64,000 bases of DNA from Streptomyces dioscori (GCF_003024195.1 NZ_KZ679051.1:1-64000), one strand, 5' to 3'; numbered from the stretch's first letter, positions 15,609 through 23,859 are shown. Translations and numbers: made by a program. Notes: generated from the letters alone by a model not told the origin.

Positions 15609-16364
15609 CTAGCTCCAGACATTCCCCTGATTCTGCCCCCGAGCGCCTTGCTGCCCCACTCCGTACTGGGCCCCGATCCCGGACCCGATGACGGCGTTCT
15701 GCGGCGGCAGCATCTCGCTGGGCTGCACGAGCGCGTACCCCTGCCCCATGAAGCTGAGCTCCCAGCCCTCCCCCGTGTTGCCACGGCGGCGGAACACTCC
15801 GGAGGAATGCGTCTGGGCCTGCATCTGTACGCGCAGACTCGTCGACCAGGCGACGATCGCGTCCGCGTCGCAGTTGACGTACTTGTCCGGCGTGACCTGC
15901 AGCATCAGGGGCATGCCCGACGTCATCAGGGCGACCTTGCCGCGCCCGGTGATGTTGAGCTGGTACTTGCCGGAGCCGGAGATGCCGTACTGGCTGTCCA
16001 CGGCGATCACCTCGTGGTGCAGCGCGGAGTCCATCGCCAGGACGTAACTGCTGTCCACGGTGAGGCCGTCCTGGTCGACGTCCACCACATGGATGTGCTG
16101 GGCGAGGTTGGCCAGGAAGACGGTGCCCTGTCCGTGGCAGCGCATCAGGTCGAGGCCCTCACCGGTGTGGGCACGCGACCGCTGCTGGCCGGAGTTCTGG
16201 TACTCGGCGTCGAACTCCACGAGGCCCTGGTAGGCGACCATGGTGCCCTTGCGGGCGAGCACGTCGTCGTGGCCCTCCAGAAGGACGCGCAGCATCTGCT
16301 TGTTCTGCAGGCTGTAGCGGTCCTGGGACTGCTGGTCGTTGTAGGCGAAAAGCGAACTCTGCAT
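15609..16364 (-). CDS. AIM24 family protein (third gene of the TerD/AIM24 operon)
   Basis: 251 residues of the AIM24/TIGR00266 beta-helix-like fold, with the repeated family pattern (VLARKGTMVAYQG, GEGLDLMRCHGQG, TGRGKVALMT). A short Gly/Gln-rich tail follows. There is no signal peptide. The bacterial function is unknown; the eukaryotic namesake is mitochondrial. It follows the second AIM24 gene by 15 bases, so the three genes form one operon. It differs enough from its neighbours that these are old paralogues rather than a recent duplication. Confidence 0.85.
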   Translation of the reverse strand: MQSSLFAYNDQQSQDRYSLQNKQMLRVLLEGHDDVLARKGTMVAYQGLVEFDAEYQNSGQQRSRAHTGEGLDLMRCHGQGTVFLANLAQHIHVVDVDQDGLTVDSSYVLAMDSALHHEVIAVDSQYGISGSGKYQLNITGRGKVALMTSGMPLMLQVTPDKYVNCDADAIVAWSTSLRVQMQAQTHSSGVFRRRGNTGEGWELSFMGQGYALVQPSEMLPPQNAVIGSGIGAQYGVGQQGARGQNQGNVWS

Positions 16365-16379
16365 GGTGTGTGTCCCCCC

Positions 16380-17060
16380 TCAGCCCCGTACCCGGAGGCG
16401 GTCGGTGCTGTCCTCGCTGGGCTGGACGACGACGATGCCCTGTCCGGAGAAGGCCATCTGGAAGGCCTCGCCGCTGCCTCGCCCTATCAGCGACTGTGCC
16501 TTGAAGCTGCGCTTGCCCTTCACCTTGAGGTTCGGGGACCAGGCGACGAGCGCGTCCGGGTCGACGTACGTCTCGTCCTCGCCGCCGCCGCAGTCGACGA
16601 CGATGGGCTTGCCCCGGGAGGTCAGCGCGACCCAGCCCTGTCCGGAGATCTTGGTGTTCCACAGGCCCTGGCCCGCGAACTTCGCCAGTCCCTTGACCCG
16701 CTCGACACCCCACGTGAGGTGGGCGTCGAAAGCGAGCAGGTTGGTGGCGTTGACGGAGATCGCGTCGCCGTTGAGGTTGATGACGACGACGTTCGCCCCG
16801 TAGTCGGAGAGGTAGAGCAGGCCGTCTCCGGAGCACTTCATCAGCGGAGCGCCCTCGCCGGTCATCCAGTCCTTGGCGATTTGGCGCACGGCCGGCGGAT
16901 TGGGCTCGTACTGGACGAACCCTTCGTAGGCGACCATCGACCCCACGCGCGCGAGGAGGTCGTTTCCGGTCTGCATGGCGACCTTGAGCATGTGATTGCC
17001 GTGGTTCTCCATGCGCGCGGCAACGGGTGCCGGGGCGAAGCCCGCGAGTTGCTGAATCAT
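16380..17060 (-). CDS. AIM24 family protein (second gene)
   Basis: 226 residues from the ATG at 17060, preceded by GAGGGAGC. The upstream in-frame ATG at 17117 lies within the preceding gene. AIM24 pattern: LLARVGSMVAYEG, GEGAPLMKCSGDG, SGQGWVALTSRG, and a terminal GQGIVVVQPSED. It lies 13 bases after the TerD-AIM24 fusion gene. No catalytic motif is visible. It is probably a structural partner of the adjacent paralogues. Confidence 0.85.
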   Translation of the reverse strand: MIQQLAGFAPAPVAARMENHGNHMLKVAMQTGNDLLARVGSMVAYEGFVQYEPNPPAVRQIAKDWMTGEGAPLMKCSGDGLLYLSDYGANVVVINLNGDAISVNATNLLAFDAHLTWGVERVKGLAKFAGQGLWNTKISGQGWVALTSRGKPIVVDCGGGEDETYVDPDALVAWSPNLKVKGKRSFKAQSLIGRGSGEAFQMAFSGQGIVVVQPSEDSTDRLRVRG

Positions 17061-17073
17061 GAAACGGGCTCCC

Positions 17074-18786
17074 TCAGACCTCGTACGGCTGGACGACGAT
17101 GAAATTGCCTGGCGCACCGCGGAACTGCAGGTTCACGCTCTCCCCGGTGTCGCCCGGATAGGCGTTGCGGCGCATCCGCACCTGGCTGGAAACGATCACC
17201 TGGGAGGCGGCTGACCAGGCGACGACGGCGTTGCAGTCGGCGAACGTCGTCGGTGTCACGGGCAGGACCACGGGCACGCCACGCGTCTTGACGACGATCG
17301 TGCCGGTCCCCTGGAACTGCATCGTGAACAGGGCGCCTCCGGGAATGCCGTGCCCCTCGACGCGACGGACCTCGTACTGCAGCGTCTCGTCGAAGGCCAG
17401 GACGTTCTCCGCGGAGACGCAGACGGCGTCTCCCTGCAGCTCGATGGGGTGCAGCATGGCGCCGTTCTCCGCGAGGAAGACCTGGCCACGGCCCGAACAG
17501 CGCATGAGCTGCATCTCCTGGCCGGTCGCGTTGCCCACGAGCCGGCCGGCGAACCCGGCGCCCTTGTAGCTGAAGTCGACCTTGCCCTGGTAGAGCACCA
17601 TGCTGCCCTGACGGGCCAGGACGGCCTGGTCGCCGCCCATGCCGAGGTCGACACGGACCATCTTCTTGTTCTGCTGGGTCCAGCGCTGCCCGGTGGGCGT
17701 CTCCTTGTAGGCCTGGAGCGCCGCGGTGACACCGGCAGCGCCCTGGGGAGCGCCCTGCGGCACTCCGTATCCACCGGGCGCGCCCGGTGCGCCGGGCGGA
17801 CCCGGCACCTGACCGAACGGCGGCTGCTGTCCGTAGCCCGGAGGCGGAGCCGGCTGGCCGCCGTAGCCGGGTGGCGGGGCGGGCGCCTGAGGTGCCTGGG
17901 GCTGTCCGTAACCGGACGGCAGGGGTGCGGTCTGGCCGGGGGCCTGGCCGTACGGGGCCTGCTGGCCCGGCTGTCCGTACGGCGCCGGCGCGGGTGCCGG
18001 CGGCGGTACGGGGGCGCCACCGGGCGGAGTCAGGGGCGCGATGATGGTCGGCGCGGCGTGCACCGGAGGCGCGGGCGCCGGTGGCGGCGTCTGGCCCGGA
18101 GGTGGCGCGAAACCCTGAGCGGGCTGCGGCGCCGGAGGGGTGGGCGCGGGCGCGGCGTGGCCCGCGGGGGCACCGAACGCGGGCGGCGCGGCGGCCTGGG
18201 CCGGCGGCGCGAACGACGGGGCACCGGCCTGCGGCGCGGGCTCGGCGGCCGGCTCCTCCTCGGCGACCTCGCCGCCGAAGTTCAGCAGCAGCGCGTCGAG
18301 GCCGCCGTCGAAGCCCTGCCCGACCGCGGCGAACCGCCAGACGTCCTTCAGGTAGAAGTCACCCAGCATCACGGCACGCTCGGTGGAGAACTCGGCGCCG
18401 GTGAACGAGTACCGGGCCACCTCCTCGCCGCCCGCCACGATCCGGATGTACCCGGGCGCGGCCTGGGACATCTGCCCCACGCCGTCGACGGTCGCCGTGA
18501 ACGACAGTTTCTGGATCCGCGGAGGGATCTTGTCGAGGGTGACGCGGAAGGACTCCGTGTCGCCCGCCTGCGCGCCGAGGAGCTGAATGGACTCCTCGGG
18601 GGACTTCGGCTGGTTGAAGAAGATGAAGTACCGGTCGTCCGAAAGCCGTTCGTCGGCGTCCAGACCGAAGCAGCTGATGTCGAAGGTCAGCCCCGGGCCG
18701 GTGATCTGCACACCCACGTACAGATCGGTGCCCGCGGTGAGGTCACTGATCCTGGCCTTGTGGCCGCGTTGGAATTCCCTGGCCAT
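17074..18786 (-). CDS. TerD-AIM24 fusion protein with a proline-rich linker
   Basis: 570 residues in three parts. About 1-170 is a TerD (stress/tellurium-resistance) domain with the calcium-binding signature DISCFGLDADERLSDDRYF. About 175-340 is a disordered Ala/Pro/Gln/Gly linker with PPPGYG-type repeats. About 345-570 is an AIM24 domain (VLARQGSMVLYQG, GQEMQLMRCSGRG). It is the first gene of the operon, with its own upstream region of about 170 bases. TerD proteins bind calcium and belong to stress or membrane-surface systems. The fusion suggests that AIM24 proteins here work with a TerD-type sensor. No other ter genes are in the window. Confidence 0.88.
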   Translation of the reverse strand: MAREFQRGHKARISDLTAGTDLYVGVQITGPGLTFDISCFGLDADERLSDDRYFIFFNQPKSPEESIQLLGAQAGDTESFRVTLDKIPPRIQKLSFTATVDGVGQMSQAAPGYIRIVAGGEEVARYSFTGAEFSTERAVMLGDFYLKDVWRFAAVGQGFDGGLDALLLNFGGEVAEEEPAAEPAPQAGAPSFAPPAQAAAPPAFGAPAGHAAPAPTPPAPQPAQGFAPPPGQTPPPAPAPPVHAAPTIIAPLTPPGGAPVPPPAPAPAPYGQPGQQAPYGQAPGQTAPLPSGYGQPQAPQAPAPPPGYGGQPAPPPGYGQQPPFGQVPGPPGAPGAPGGYGVPQGAPQGAAGVTAALQAYKETPTGQRWTQQNKKMVRVDLGMGGDQAVLARQGSMVLYQGKVDFSYKGAGFAGRLVGNATGQEMQLMRCSGRGQVFLAENGAMLHPIELQGDAVCVSAENVLAFDETLQYEVRRVEGHGIPGGALFTMQFQGTGTIVVKTRGVPVVLPVTPTTFADCNAVVAWSAASQVIVSSQVRMRRNAYPGDTGESVNLQFRGAPGNFIVVQPYEV

Positions 18787-18961
18787 GCGTAACGACCGTC
18801 CCCCATCCCGAATACAAGTGCGTCGCGTTAGGCTAACGGCAAAATCCAGCCGTGGCGGAAGCCGGTACAGACCCGGTACACAAACCCGCTTCCGGTGGTC
18901 CGGGCAAGGGGTTCGACGCCGGGCCGTCGGACGTCTTCGGCGTCAGGCCGTCAGCCGTGCC

Positions 18962-19558
18962 TCATTCGCCGCGCGCCGCGGGCAGGTGGGGCAGCCGGTC
19001 GGCTGCCACGACTCCTTCGAGGTAGCCACGGGCCCGCTCGGTGCGCGGGTAGGCCTCCAGGAGCCGCCAGAAATCGGCTCCGTGGCCCGGTACGAGCAGA
19101 TGCGCCAGCTCATGGACGAGTACGTAGTCGACCACGTACTCGGGCATGCCCTGCAGGCGGTGCGAGAGTCGGATACTGCCCTCGGCAGGGGTGCACGAAC
19201 CCCAGCGCGTGTTCTGATTGGTGACCCAGCGCACCGACGTGGGCCGGGCCCGGCCGCCGAAGTACAGCTCGGAGAGCCGTGCGGCACGCTCGGACAGTTC
19301 CGTGTCGCCGAGCACCCGCTTGTTCTCCTGGGCGGCCAGCTTGTCGAGCATGACGGTGACCCAGCGCTGCTCCTCCGCCTCGGACATCCGGGCGGGAATG
19401 AGCACGACGGTGCGATCGCCCTCACGGTACGCGGAGACCGTTCTACGCCGTCGCGCGCTCCTGCGGACCTCGATCGCGCTCGCCCCCGAGCCGCTCGGCG
19501 GCTGGCTCGTCGTGCTGCGCTGTGGGTTTCCGGCACGGTGCAGTGGGTCGGCGGGCAC
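18962..19558 (-). CDS. YgjP/DUF45-type M48 metallopeptidase
   Basis: 198 residues. Zinc motif HELAH at 149-153, with a further His at 159 in VPGHG. The preceding RWGSC segment (118-122) is characteristic of the YgjP/WLM family. The N-terminal 30 residues are poorly conserved in style, so the true start may be a few codons downstream. No signal peptide, so cytoplasmic. It is divergent from the E1-like gene. In actinobacteria this peptidase often lies next to that gene and the ABC1 kinase, but the substrate is unknown. Confidence 0.85.
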   Translation of the reverse strand: MPADPLHRAGNPQRSTTSQPPSGSGASAIEVRRSARRRRTVSAYREGDRTVVLIPARMSEAEEQRWVTVMLDKLAAQENKRVLGDTELSERAARLSELYFGGRARPTSVRWVTNQNTRWGSCTPAEGSIRLSHRLQGMPEYVVDYVLVHELAHLLVPGHGADFWRLLEAYPRTERARGYLEGVVAADRLPHLPAARGE

Positions 19559-19750
19559 GCCCCGACGTTACCGGTTGCGCATGGTGGAAGTCCCGTCTCC
19601 GGTACGCATCGATGCCGAACCGCACCCCACGCGCTCGATTTGTATGACGAACATCCACCACCTGTGGATAACTTTCGGCACGCCTCGGGCAATGCGGGCA
19701 TCCTGGCATTCGACCGACGGAGCAGGACGAACTCCGCCGGCCTACCGCCA

Positions 19751-19790
19751 CACCGGAGCACCGGGACACCGGGACACCGGGACACCAGAA
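19751..19790. repeat. Five-unit 8-bp tandem repeat upstream of the E1-like gene
   Basis: Units CACCGGAG, CACCGGGA three times, and CACCAGAA lie head to tail in the divergent intergenic region, ending 31 bases before the ATG at 19822. An 8-bp unit is close to one helical turn, so repeat number would change promoter geometry if it lies between control elements. Confidence 0.8.
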
Positions 19791-19821
19791 CGACCAATGG
19801 GGACGTACGGGGGGGCGCTGC

Positions 19822-21015
19822 ATGCATCCGATGGTGAAGCCCGCGCTGCGGCGCGGCTGGCGGGATCTGAACACCGTGCAGTTCGGGATGGCGCCCGCGC
19901 ACGCGATGGTGCTGAGCCCGGTGGACACGGCGACGGGCAGCTTTCTGACCTTGCTCGACGGAACCCGCGGGCTGCCTCTGCTGCGCGACGAGGGGCGCCG
20001 GATGGGACTGCCCGACGGCCATGTCGACGGTCTGGTGGAGCGGCTGTCCCGGGCCGGACTGCTGGACGACGCGACGGGCGGCGGCCCGGCCGCCGACGCC
20101 CTGCGCGGAAGACCGGCCGTCCTGGACCGGCTCCGGCCCGATGCCGCCTCCCTCTCCCTCGTCGCTCCCGATCCGGGCGACGCCATGCGCCGGCTTGCGG
20201 CCCGCCACGCACTGCGCGTACAGGTGCGGGGCGTGGGCAGAGTCGGAGCCGTCCTGGCCACGGCGCTGGCGGGCGCGGGCGTGGGCCGGGTCGACGTACA
20301 GGACGGCGGCTGCGTCGAGCCGTGGGACGTGGCGCCCGGCGGACTGCCCGTGGAGTCCGTCGGCGAGCGCAGGGACGAGGCCGCACGGCGCGCGGTGCGC
20401 AGAGCGGCCCCCGGTCGCCCGCCCCGCCATGGAGGCGCCCGGTCCGCTTCCGGGCACGACGACCCGGGTCTCTCACTGGTGATCGTCGCGCCCCGGGACG
20501 GCCTGGCCGTCCACGCGCCCGACCCAGCGGCCTTCGAGCCACTGATCCACTCCGGTACGCCGCATCTCTTCGCCGGGGTCGTGGAGGGGACGGGTGTCGT
20601 CGGCCCGCTGGTCCTGCCCGGAGAGACGGCCTGCGTGGGCTGTCTCGATCGCGGACGCACCGACCGGGACCCGGCCTGGCCCCGCCTTCTCGCACAGTGG
20701 CGCTCCGGGCGGCCCCGCCAGGTTCCGGCGTGCGATCTGACCCTGGCGGCCACGGTCGCGGGGCTGGCCGCGGGGCACGCGCTGGCCTTCCTGGACGGGG
20801 GGCTACCGTCGAGTGCGGGAACCCGCTGGGAGGTCTCGGTCCCCGGTTTCGACTGGCACGCCCGCCCGGTGTGGCAGCATCCCGCATGCCCCTGCGGGCC
20901 CGGGGAGAAAGGTAAGGGGGAGCAGACCTCGGAAGACGAAGGGCCGCACGAGACAATGGCCGGGCAACAGCCGCACGCGGCACGGCTGTCCGGTACTTGG
21001 AGGGCGCATGTCTGA
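19822..21015 (+). CDS. ThiF/E1-like family protein (cyclodehydratase-leader-binding type)
   Basis: 397 residues. A winged-helix-like N-terminus (about 35-85) precedes a Rossmann-type E1 domain with GVGRVG (137-142). Four cysteines, CVGC (271-274) and CPC (356-358), form the zinc site typical of E1 enzymes. The layout resembles the ThiF-like partner proteins of azole-peptide (TOMM) cyclodehydratases. No YcaO enzyme or precursor peptide is nearby, so a peptide-modification role is not supported here. A G-rich stretch precedes the ATG. The end overlaps the ABC1 kinase start by 8 bases, which implies coupling. Confidence 0.7.
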   Translation: MHPMVKPALRRGWRDLNTVQFGMAPAHAMVLSPVDTATGSFLTLLDGTRGLPLLRDEGRRMGLPDGHVDGLVERLSRAGLLDDATGGGPAADALRGRPAVLDRLRPDAASLSLVAPDPGDAMRRLAARHALRVQVRGVGRVGAVLATALAGAGVGRVDVQDGGCVEPWDVAPGGLPVESVGERRDEAARRAVRRAAPGRPPRHGGARSASGHDDPGLSLVIVAPRDGLAVHAPDPAAFEPLIHSGTPHLFAGVVEGTGVVGPLVLPGETACVGCLDRGRTDRDPAWPRLLAQWRSGRPRQVPACDLTLAATVAGLAAGHALAFLDGGLPSSAGTRWEVSVPGFDWHARPVWQHPACPCGPGEKGKGEQTSEDEGPHETMAGQQPHAARLSGTWRAHV

Positions 21016-22435
21016 TCTTCCCCGGAAGGCGGTCACCCGGACCGCCAAGCTCGCCGCGCTACCGCTCGGCTTCGCCGGGCGCGCCACCTGGGGACTCGGC
21101 AAACGGATCGGCGGCAAGTCCGCGGAGCTCGTGGGCCGCGAGCTGCAGCAGCGCACGGCCGAGCAGCTGTTCAAGGTGCTCGGCGAGCTCAAGGGCGGCG
21201 CCATGAAGTTCGGGCAGGCCATGTCCGTCTTCGAGTCGGCTCTCCCCGAGGAGGTCGCGGGGCCCTATCGCGCCGCGCTCACCAAGCTCCAGGAAGCGGC
21301 CCCGCCGATGCCGACGCGCACGGTGCACACCGTGCTGGCCGAGCGGCTGGGCGAGGACTGGCAGGAGCTGTTCCTGGAATTCGAGGACAAACCCGCCGCA
21401 GCGGCCTCGATCGGACAGGTGCACCGGGCGGTCTGGCACGACGGCCGGCAGGTCGCGGTCAAGGTCCAGTACCCGGGGGCGGGCGAAGCCCTGCTGTCCG
21501 ATCTGAACCAGCTGAGCCGTTTCGCCCGGCTGCTGGGGCCGCTGATCCCGGGCATGGACATCAAGCCGCTCATCGCGGAGCTGCGCGACCGGGTGTCCGA
21601 GGAGCTCGACTACGGCCTGGAGGCACAGGCGCAGCAGGCGCACGCGGAGGAGTTCGCGGACGACCCGGATGTGCTGGTGCCGGCGGTGGTCCACCAGCGC
21701 GAACAGGTGCTGGTGACGGAGTGGATCGACGGAACGCCGCTGTCCGAGGTGATAACCGACGGCACTCCGGAGGAGCGGGACCGGGCCGGTCAGCTCCTCG
21801 CCCGCTTCCTCTTCTCAGGCCCCTCCCGCACCGGCCTGCTGCACGCCGACCCGCATCCGGGGAACTTCCGCCTCGTGCCGGACGACAGTTCCGGCAGCTC
21901 CGACGACTCCGAGAGCCCCGCCGACAGGAGCGGCTGGCGGCTGGGTGTTCTGGACTTCGGCACGGTGGACCGCCTTCCGGACGGGCTGCCGTCGACGATC
22001 GGCGCATCTCTCCGCATGACCCTCGACGGCGAGGCGGAGGCCGTCTACGAACTGCTCCGCGAGGAGGGGTTCGTCAAGGAGTCCATAGAACTGGATCCGG
22101 ACGCAGTCCTCGACTACCTGCTCCCCATCATCGAGCCGGCGCAGCTCGACGAGTTCACTTTCAGCCGGGGCTGGATGCGCAACCAGGCGGCCCGGGTCGC
22201 CGATCCCCGCTCACCCGCACACCAACTGGGCAAGCAGCTCAATCTGCCGCCGGCGTATCTGCTGATCCACCGGGTGACCCTGAGCACGATCGGTGTGCTG
22301 TGCCAGCTGGGAGCGACCGTCCGGCTACGGCAGGAACTGGAGGAATGGCTTCCTGGTTTCCTGCCGGACGACGCGGAGCCCGAACCGGAGCTGGAACTGG
22401 AACCGGACGAGAAGGACTCGGCCGCTGGAGCGTGA
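21008..22435 (+). CDS. ABC1/AarF/UbiB-family atypical kinase
   Basis: 475 residues. Family hallmarks in order: KxGQ motif (LKGGAMKFGQAMS, about 60-73), the Ala-rich loop AAASIGQVHRA replacing the P-loop, catalytic lysine in VAVKVQYPG, and LLHADPHPGNF for the catalytic loop. These proteins are atypical ATPases or kinases linked to isoprenoid-quinone and lipid metabolism. It is the homologue of mycobacterial Rv3197. Start ATG at 21008 with GGAGG just upstream, overlapping the E1-like gene. It ends at the 32-bp palindrome at 22449. Confidence 0.92.
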   Translation: MSDLPRKAVTRTAKLAALPLGFAGRATWGLGKRIGGKSAELVGRELQQRTAEQLFKVLGELKGGAMKFGQAMSVFESALPEEVAGPYRAALTKLQEAAPPMPTRTVHTVLAERLGEDWQELFLEFEDKPAAAASIGQVHRAVWHDGRQVAVKVQYPGAGEALLSDLNQLSRFARLLGPLIPGMDIKPLIAELRDRVSEELDYGLEAQAQQAHAEEFADDPDVLVPAVVHQREQVLVTEWIDGTPLSEVITDGTPEERDRAGQLLARFLFSGPSRTGLLHADPHPGNFRLVPDDSSGSSDDSESPADRSGWRLGVLDFGTVDRLPDGLPSTIGASLRMTLDGEAEAVYELLREEGFVKESIELDPDAVLDYLLPIIEPAQLDEFTFSRGWMRNQAARVADPRSPAHQLGKQLNLPPAYLLIHRVTLSTIGVLCQLGATVRLRQELEEWLPGFLPDDAEPEPELELEPDEKDSAAGA

Positions 22436-22448
22436 GGCACGACGCACC

Positions 22449-22480
22449 GCGGGGGCCGGTCCGATCGGACCGGCCCCCGC
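22449..22480. terminator. Bidirectional terminator, 32-bp perfect palindrome
   Basis: GCGGGGGCCGGTCCGA followed by its exact complement, between the ABC1 kinase (plus strand) and the wblC-linked gene (minus strand). It is convergent, so it can stop transcripts from both sides. Confidence 0.9.
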
Positions 22481-22517
22481 GATCAGCGGTTGTTCGTGTC
22501 GCCTGGGCCAGTGGGCC

Positions 22518-22841
22518 TTACTGCATGACCGCCATGGCCAGGGCGCGGCGGGCACGCAGCGACGCGCGCTCGGCCCGGCGCTGCATACGGCGGGCAGTCA
22601 CCAGGCGCATGGCCCGGCGTTCCCTCTCCGCCTCCTGGATGCGCTCGTGCATATGCGCACGGGCGAGGGCTTCTGGAATGAGTTGCATCTCGCGGGTCCT
22701 GTTCTGACGCGAGTCGTTCGCGCCGGTGGCAGTGAAGTCTGGGGTCGCGGAGCCGGTGGGCTCGCCGGTGGACGGCTTCATCGGGGCCTGTTTCTTGGGG
22801 TCGTGCGTCAGGGGGCGATCGATCGTTCCTGTGATGTTCAT
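22518..22841 (-). CDS. Small basic hypothetical protein coupled to wblC
   Basis: 107 residues. The first half is polar and probably disordered. The second half is very rich in Arg/Ala/Met and predicted to be one long basic helix (HERIQEAERERRAMRLVTAR). The ATG overlaps the wblC stop as ATGA, so it is translated with wblC. I recognise no domain. The tight coupling suggests a role in the same antibiotic-stress response. An RNA- or ribosome-binding role would fit the composition, but that is a guess. Confidence 0.7.
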   Translation of the reverse strand: MNITGTIDRPLTHDPKKQAPMKPSTGEPTGSATPDFTATGANDSRQNRTREMQLIPEALARAHMHERIQEAERERRAMRLVTARRMQRRAERASLRARRALAMAVMQ

Positions 22842-23206
22842 GCCGCAACCGGGTTCTTGCGCGGGCGGCCACGCGGCCGCTTCCGGGCGACAACGACACC
22901 CTGGACGAAGAGCTCGCCGCCCCAGACACCCCAGGGCTCACGCCGCTCCTTGGCGCCGGCGAGGCAGGCCTCGATCAGCGGGCAGGTGCGGCAGAGGGAC
23001 TTGGCGTACTCGACATCGGCCGGCGACTCGGCGAAGAAGACCTCCGGGTCGTACGAACGGCAGGGGACGGGCACGCCGAGGTTCTCGATGGCGTCGTCGA
23101 GCGCGGTCAGCGCAGTGAGCGGGGTCAAGGTGGAGTCCTCCGTGGAGCCGGGCGGGGTGATCGTTTCGGAAGGCGGTACGGACGGGGCGTGCGCTTCGAG
23201 TTGCAC
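22838..23206 (-). CDS. wblC: WhiB-family regulator WblC (WhiB7 type)
   Basis: 122 residues. Cys49, Cys72, Cys75 and Cys81 (C-x22-C-x2-C-x5-C) hold a [4Fe-4S] cluster. GVWGG at 93-97 is the sigma-factor-contacting turn. RGRPRK at 112-117 is the AT-hook that separates WhiB7/WblC from other WhiB proteins. WhiB7/WblC activates intrinsic-resistance genes when ribosome-targeting antibiotics are present. GTG start with GAGGAAG nine bases upstream. The gene lies at the end of a leader of about 600 bases with an uORF and hairpins. The UvrD2/mycoredoxin/NudC neighbourhood matches whiB7 (Rv3197A). Confidence 0.93.
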   Translation of the reverse strand: MQLEAHAPSVPPSETITPPGSTEDSTLTPLTALTALDDAIENLGVPVPCRSYDPEVFFAESPADVEYAKSLCRTCPLIEACLAGAKERREPWGVWGGELFVQGVVVARKRPRGRPRKNPVAA

Positions 23207-23300
23207 GGTTGGTCTTCCTCGTCTGGTCGTGCCGGCCGGGTCGGCCGGTTGGCGGCTGGTACCGGGGTTTTGTCTTGTCCCGAGGCCCCTTCACTCCGCC

Positions 23301-23316
23301 GTCCCCGGTCGGGGAC
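23301..23316 (-). promoter_or_regulatory. Second leader hairpin of wblC
   Basis: A perfect 7-bp stem, GTCCCCG-GT-CGGGGAC, just downstream (on the minus strand) of the terminator hairpin and about 95 bases before the wblC GTG. It may be part of the anti-terminator fold or a transcript-processing element. Confidence 0.5.
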
Positions 23317-23323
23317 AAACAGA

Positions 23324-23358
23324 AGGGCCGCGGATCCCGGGTGGGGTTCCGCGGCCCT
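23324..23358 (-). terminator. Leader terminator (attenuator) of wblC
   Basis: On the minus strand an 11-bp perfect stem (extended to 14 with one mismatch; arm AGGGCCGCGGA and complement) is followed by the unusually T-rich TTCTGTTTGT. This is an intrinsic terminator placed between the uORF stop (23383) and wblC. Conditional read-through here would make wblC antibiotic-inducible, as described for whiB7/wblC leaders. Confidence 0.8.
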
Positions 23359-23369
23359 GAAGGCGCCGG

Positions 23370-23387
23370 CCTGATCATCGGATCAGG
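23370..23387 (-). promoter_or_regulatory. Hairpin over the stop codon of the wblC uORF
   Basis: CCTGATC-ATCG-GATCAGG, a 7-bp stem whose loop side contains the uORF TGA (23383-23385). A ribosome finishing or stalled on the uORF would cover or free this element, so it probably takes part in choosing between terminator and anti-terminator folds. Confidence 0.5.
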
Positions 23388-23697
23388 CTGGATCACTCCA
23401 GGGGTCAGGCCCACGGAAGGCCCACATCGTGTGATGCGTCTGCTTTTCGGCTCCGGCACCGGCCGCCTCAAAGGCATAGGCCTTCGCCTGTGCCTCTACT
23501 GCTTCCAGTGCCTTCATCGGTCGCTCATTGCGCTCGCGGACAGGGAGTGCCGCGAGAGACACGGGGGACGCCGGCCGGATGGCAGCGATGCCGGACAGAC
23601 CGGTGCCCAGGTTCGAGAAGCCGAGCAGGCAGGTGGAGACGACCGAGCGATCGGTCATTTTGGCGGTGCTGGCGGAGCTGGTGGTGATGCTGATCAC
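23383..23697 (-). CDS. Upstream ORF (leader peptide) controlling wblC
   Basis: 104 codons, starting with a GTG at 23697 behind an excellent GAGGAGG. The peptide is rich in Ser, Thr and Ala at the start and Ala/Glu in the middle, with no domain. It ends 25 bases before the leader terminator. Ribosome-targeting drugs acting on this ORF are expected to change the leader fold and let transcription reach wblC. That is an inference from the known uORF control of whiB7/wblC plus the layout seen here. It could also be a functional small protein, but its position argues for a sensor. Confidence 0.75.
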   Translation of the reverse strand: MISITTSSASTAKMTDRSVVSTCLLGFSNLGTGLSGIAAIRPASPVSLAALPVRERNERPMKALEAVEAQAKAYAFEAAGAGAEKQTHHTMWAFRGPDPWSDPA

Positions 23698-23808
23698 TGG
23701 AATCGCCTCCTCTCGGCGTCTCTGGGACCGGGCGAGCCGGTCCGTCGGTTGTTAAGTACAGCACGAAACCTGGGCCTTCGAGAAGGCCGCCGTTTCCGTG
23801 CTCTAGAA

Positions 23809-23844
23809 CTTATGGGGATTGCTGGGGCATGCGCAAACTATTTT
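23809..23844 (-). promoter_or_regulatory. Putative autoregulated wblC promoter
   Basis: On the minus strand: -35 TTTGCG (23832-23837), 17-bp spacer, -10 CATAAG (23809-23814). An AT-only-rich AAAATAG (23838-23844) abuts the -35. WhiB7-type activators bind an AT-rich element right upstream of the -35 through their AT-hook, which this matches. The transcript would begin near 23802, giving a leader of about 600 bases. Confidence 0.55.
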
Positions 23845-23859
23845 CTCGACGAGTTTGAA

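Noticed and set aside
15498..17102. Long plus-strand frame opposite the two smaller AIM24 genes
   Set aside because: It has no RBS and no family similarity, and it crosses a terminator and the intergenic repeat.
17350..18792. Arg/Gly-rich plus-strand frame opposite the TerD-AIM24 gene
   Set aside because: A shadow of the proline-rich linker; the TerD and AIM24 motifs are all on the minus strand.
19822..22435. Azole-peptide (TOMM) biosynthetic cluster
   Set aside because: No YcaO cyclodehydratase, dehydrogenase or precursor peptide is found beside the ThiF-like gene.
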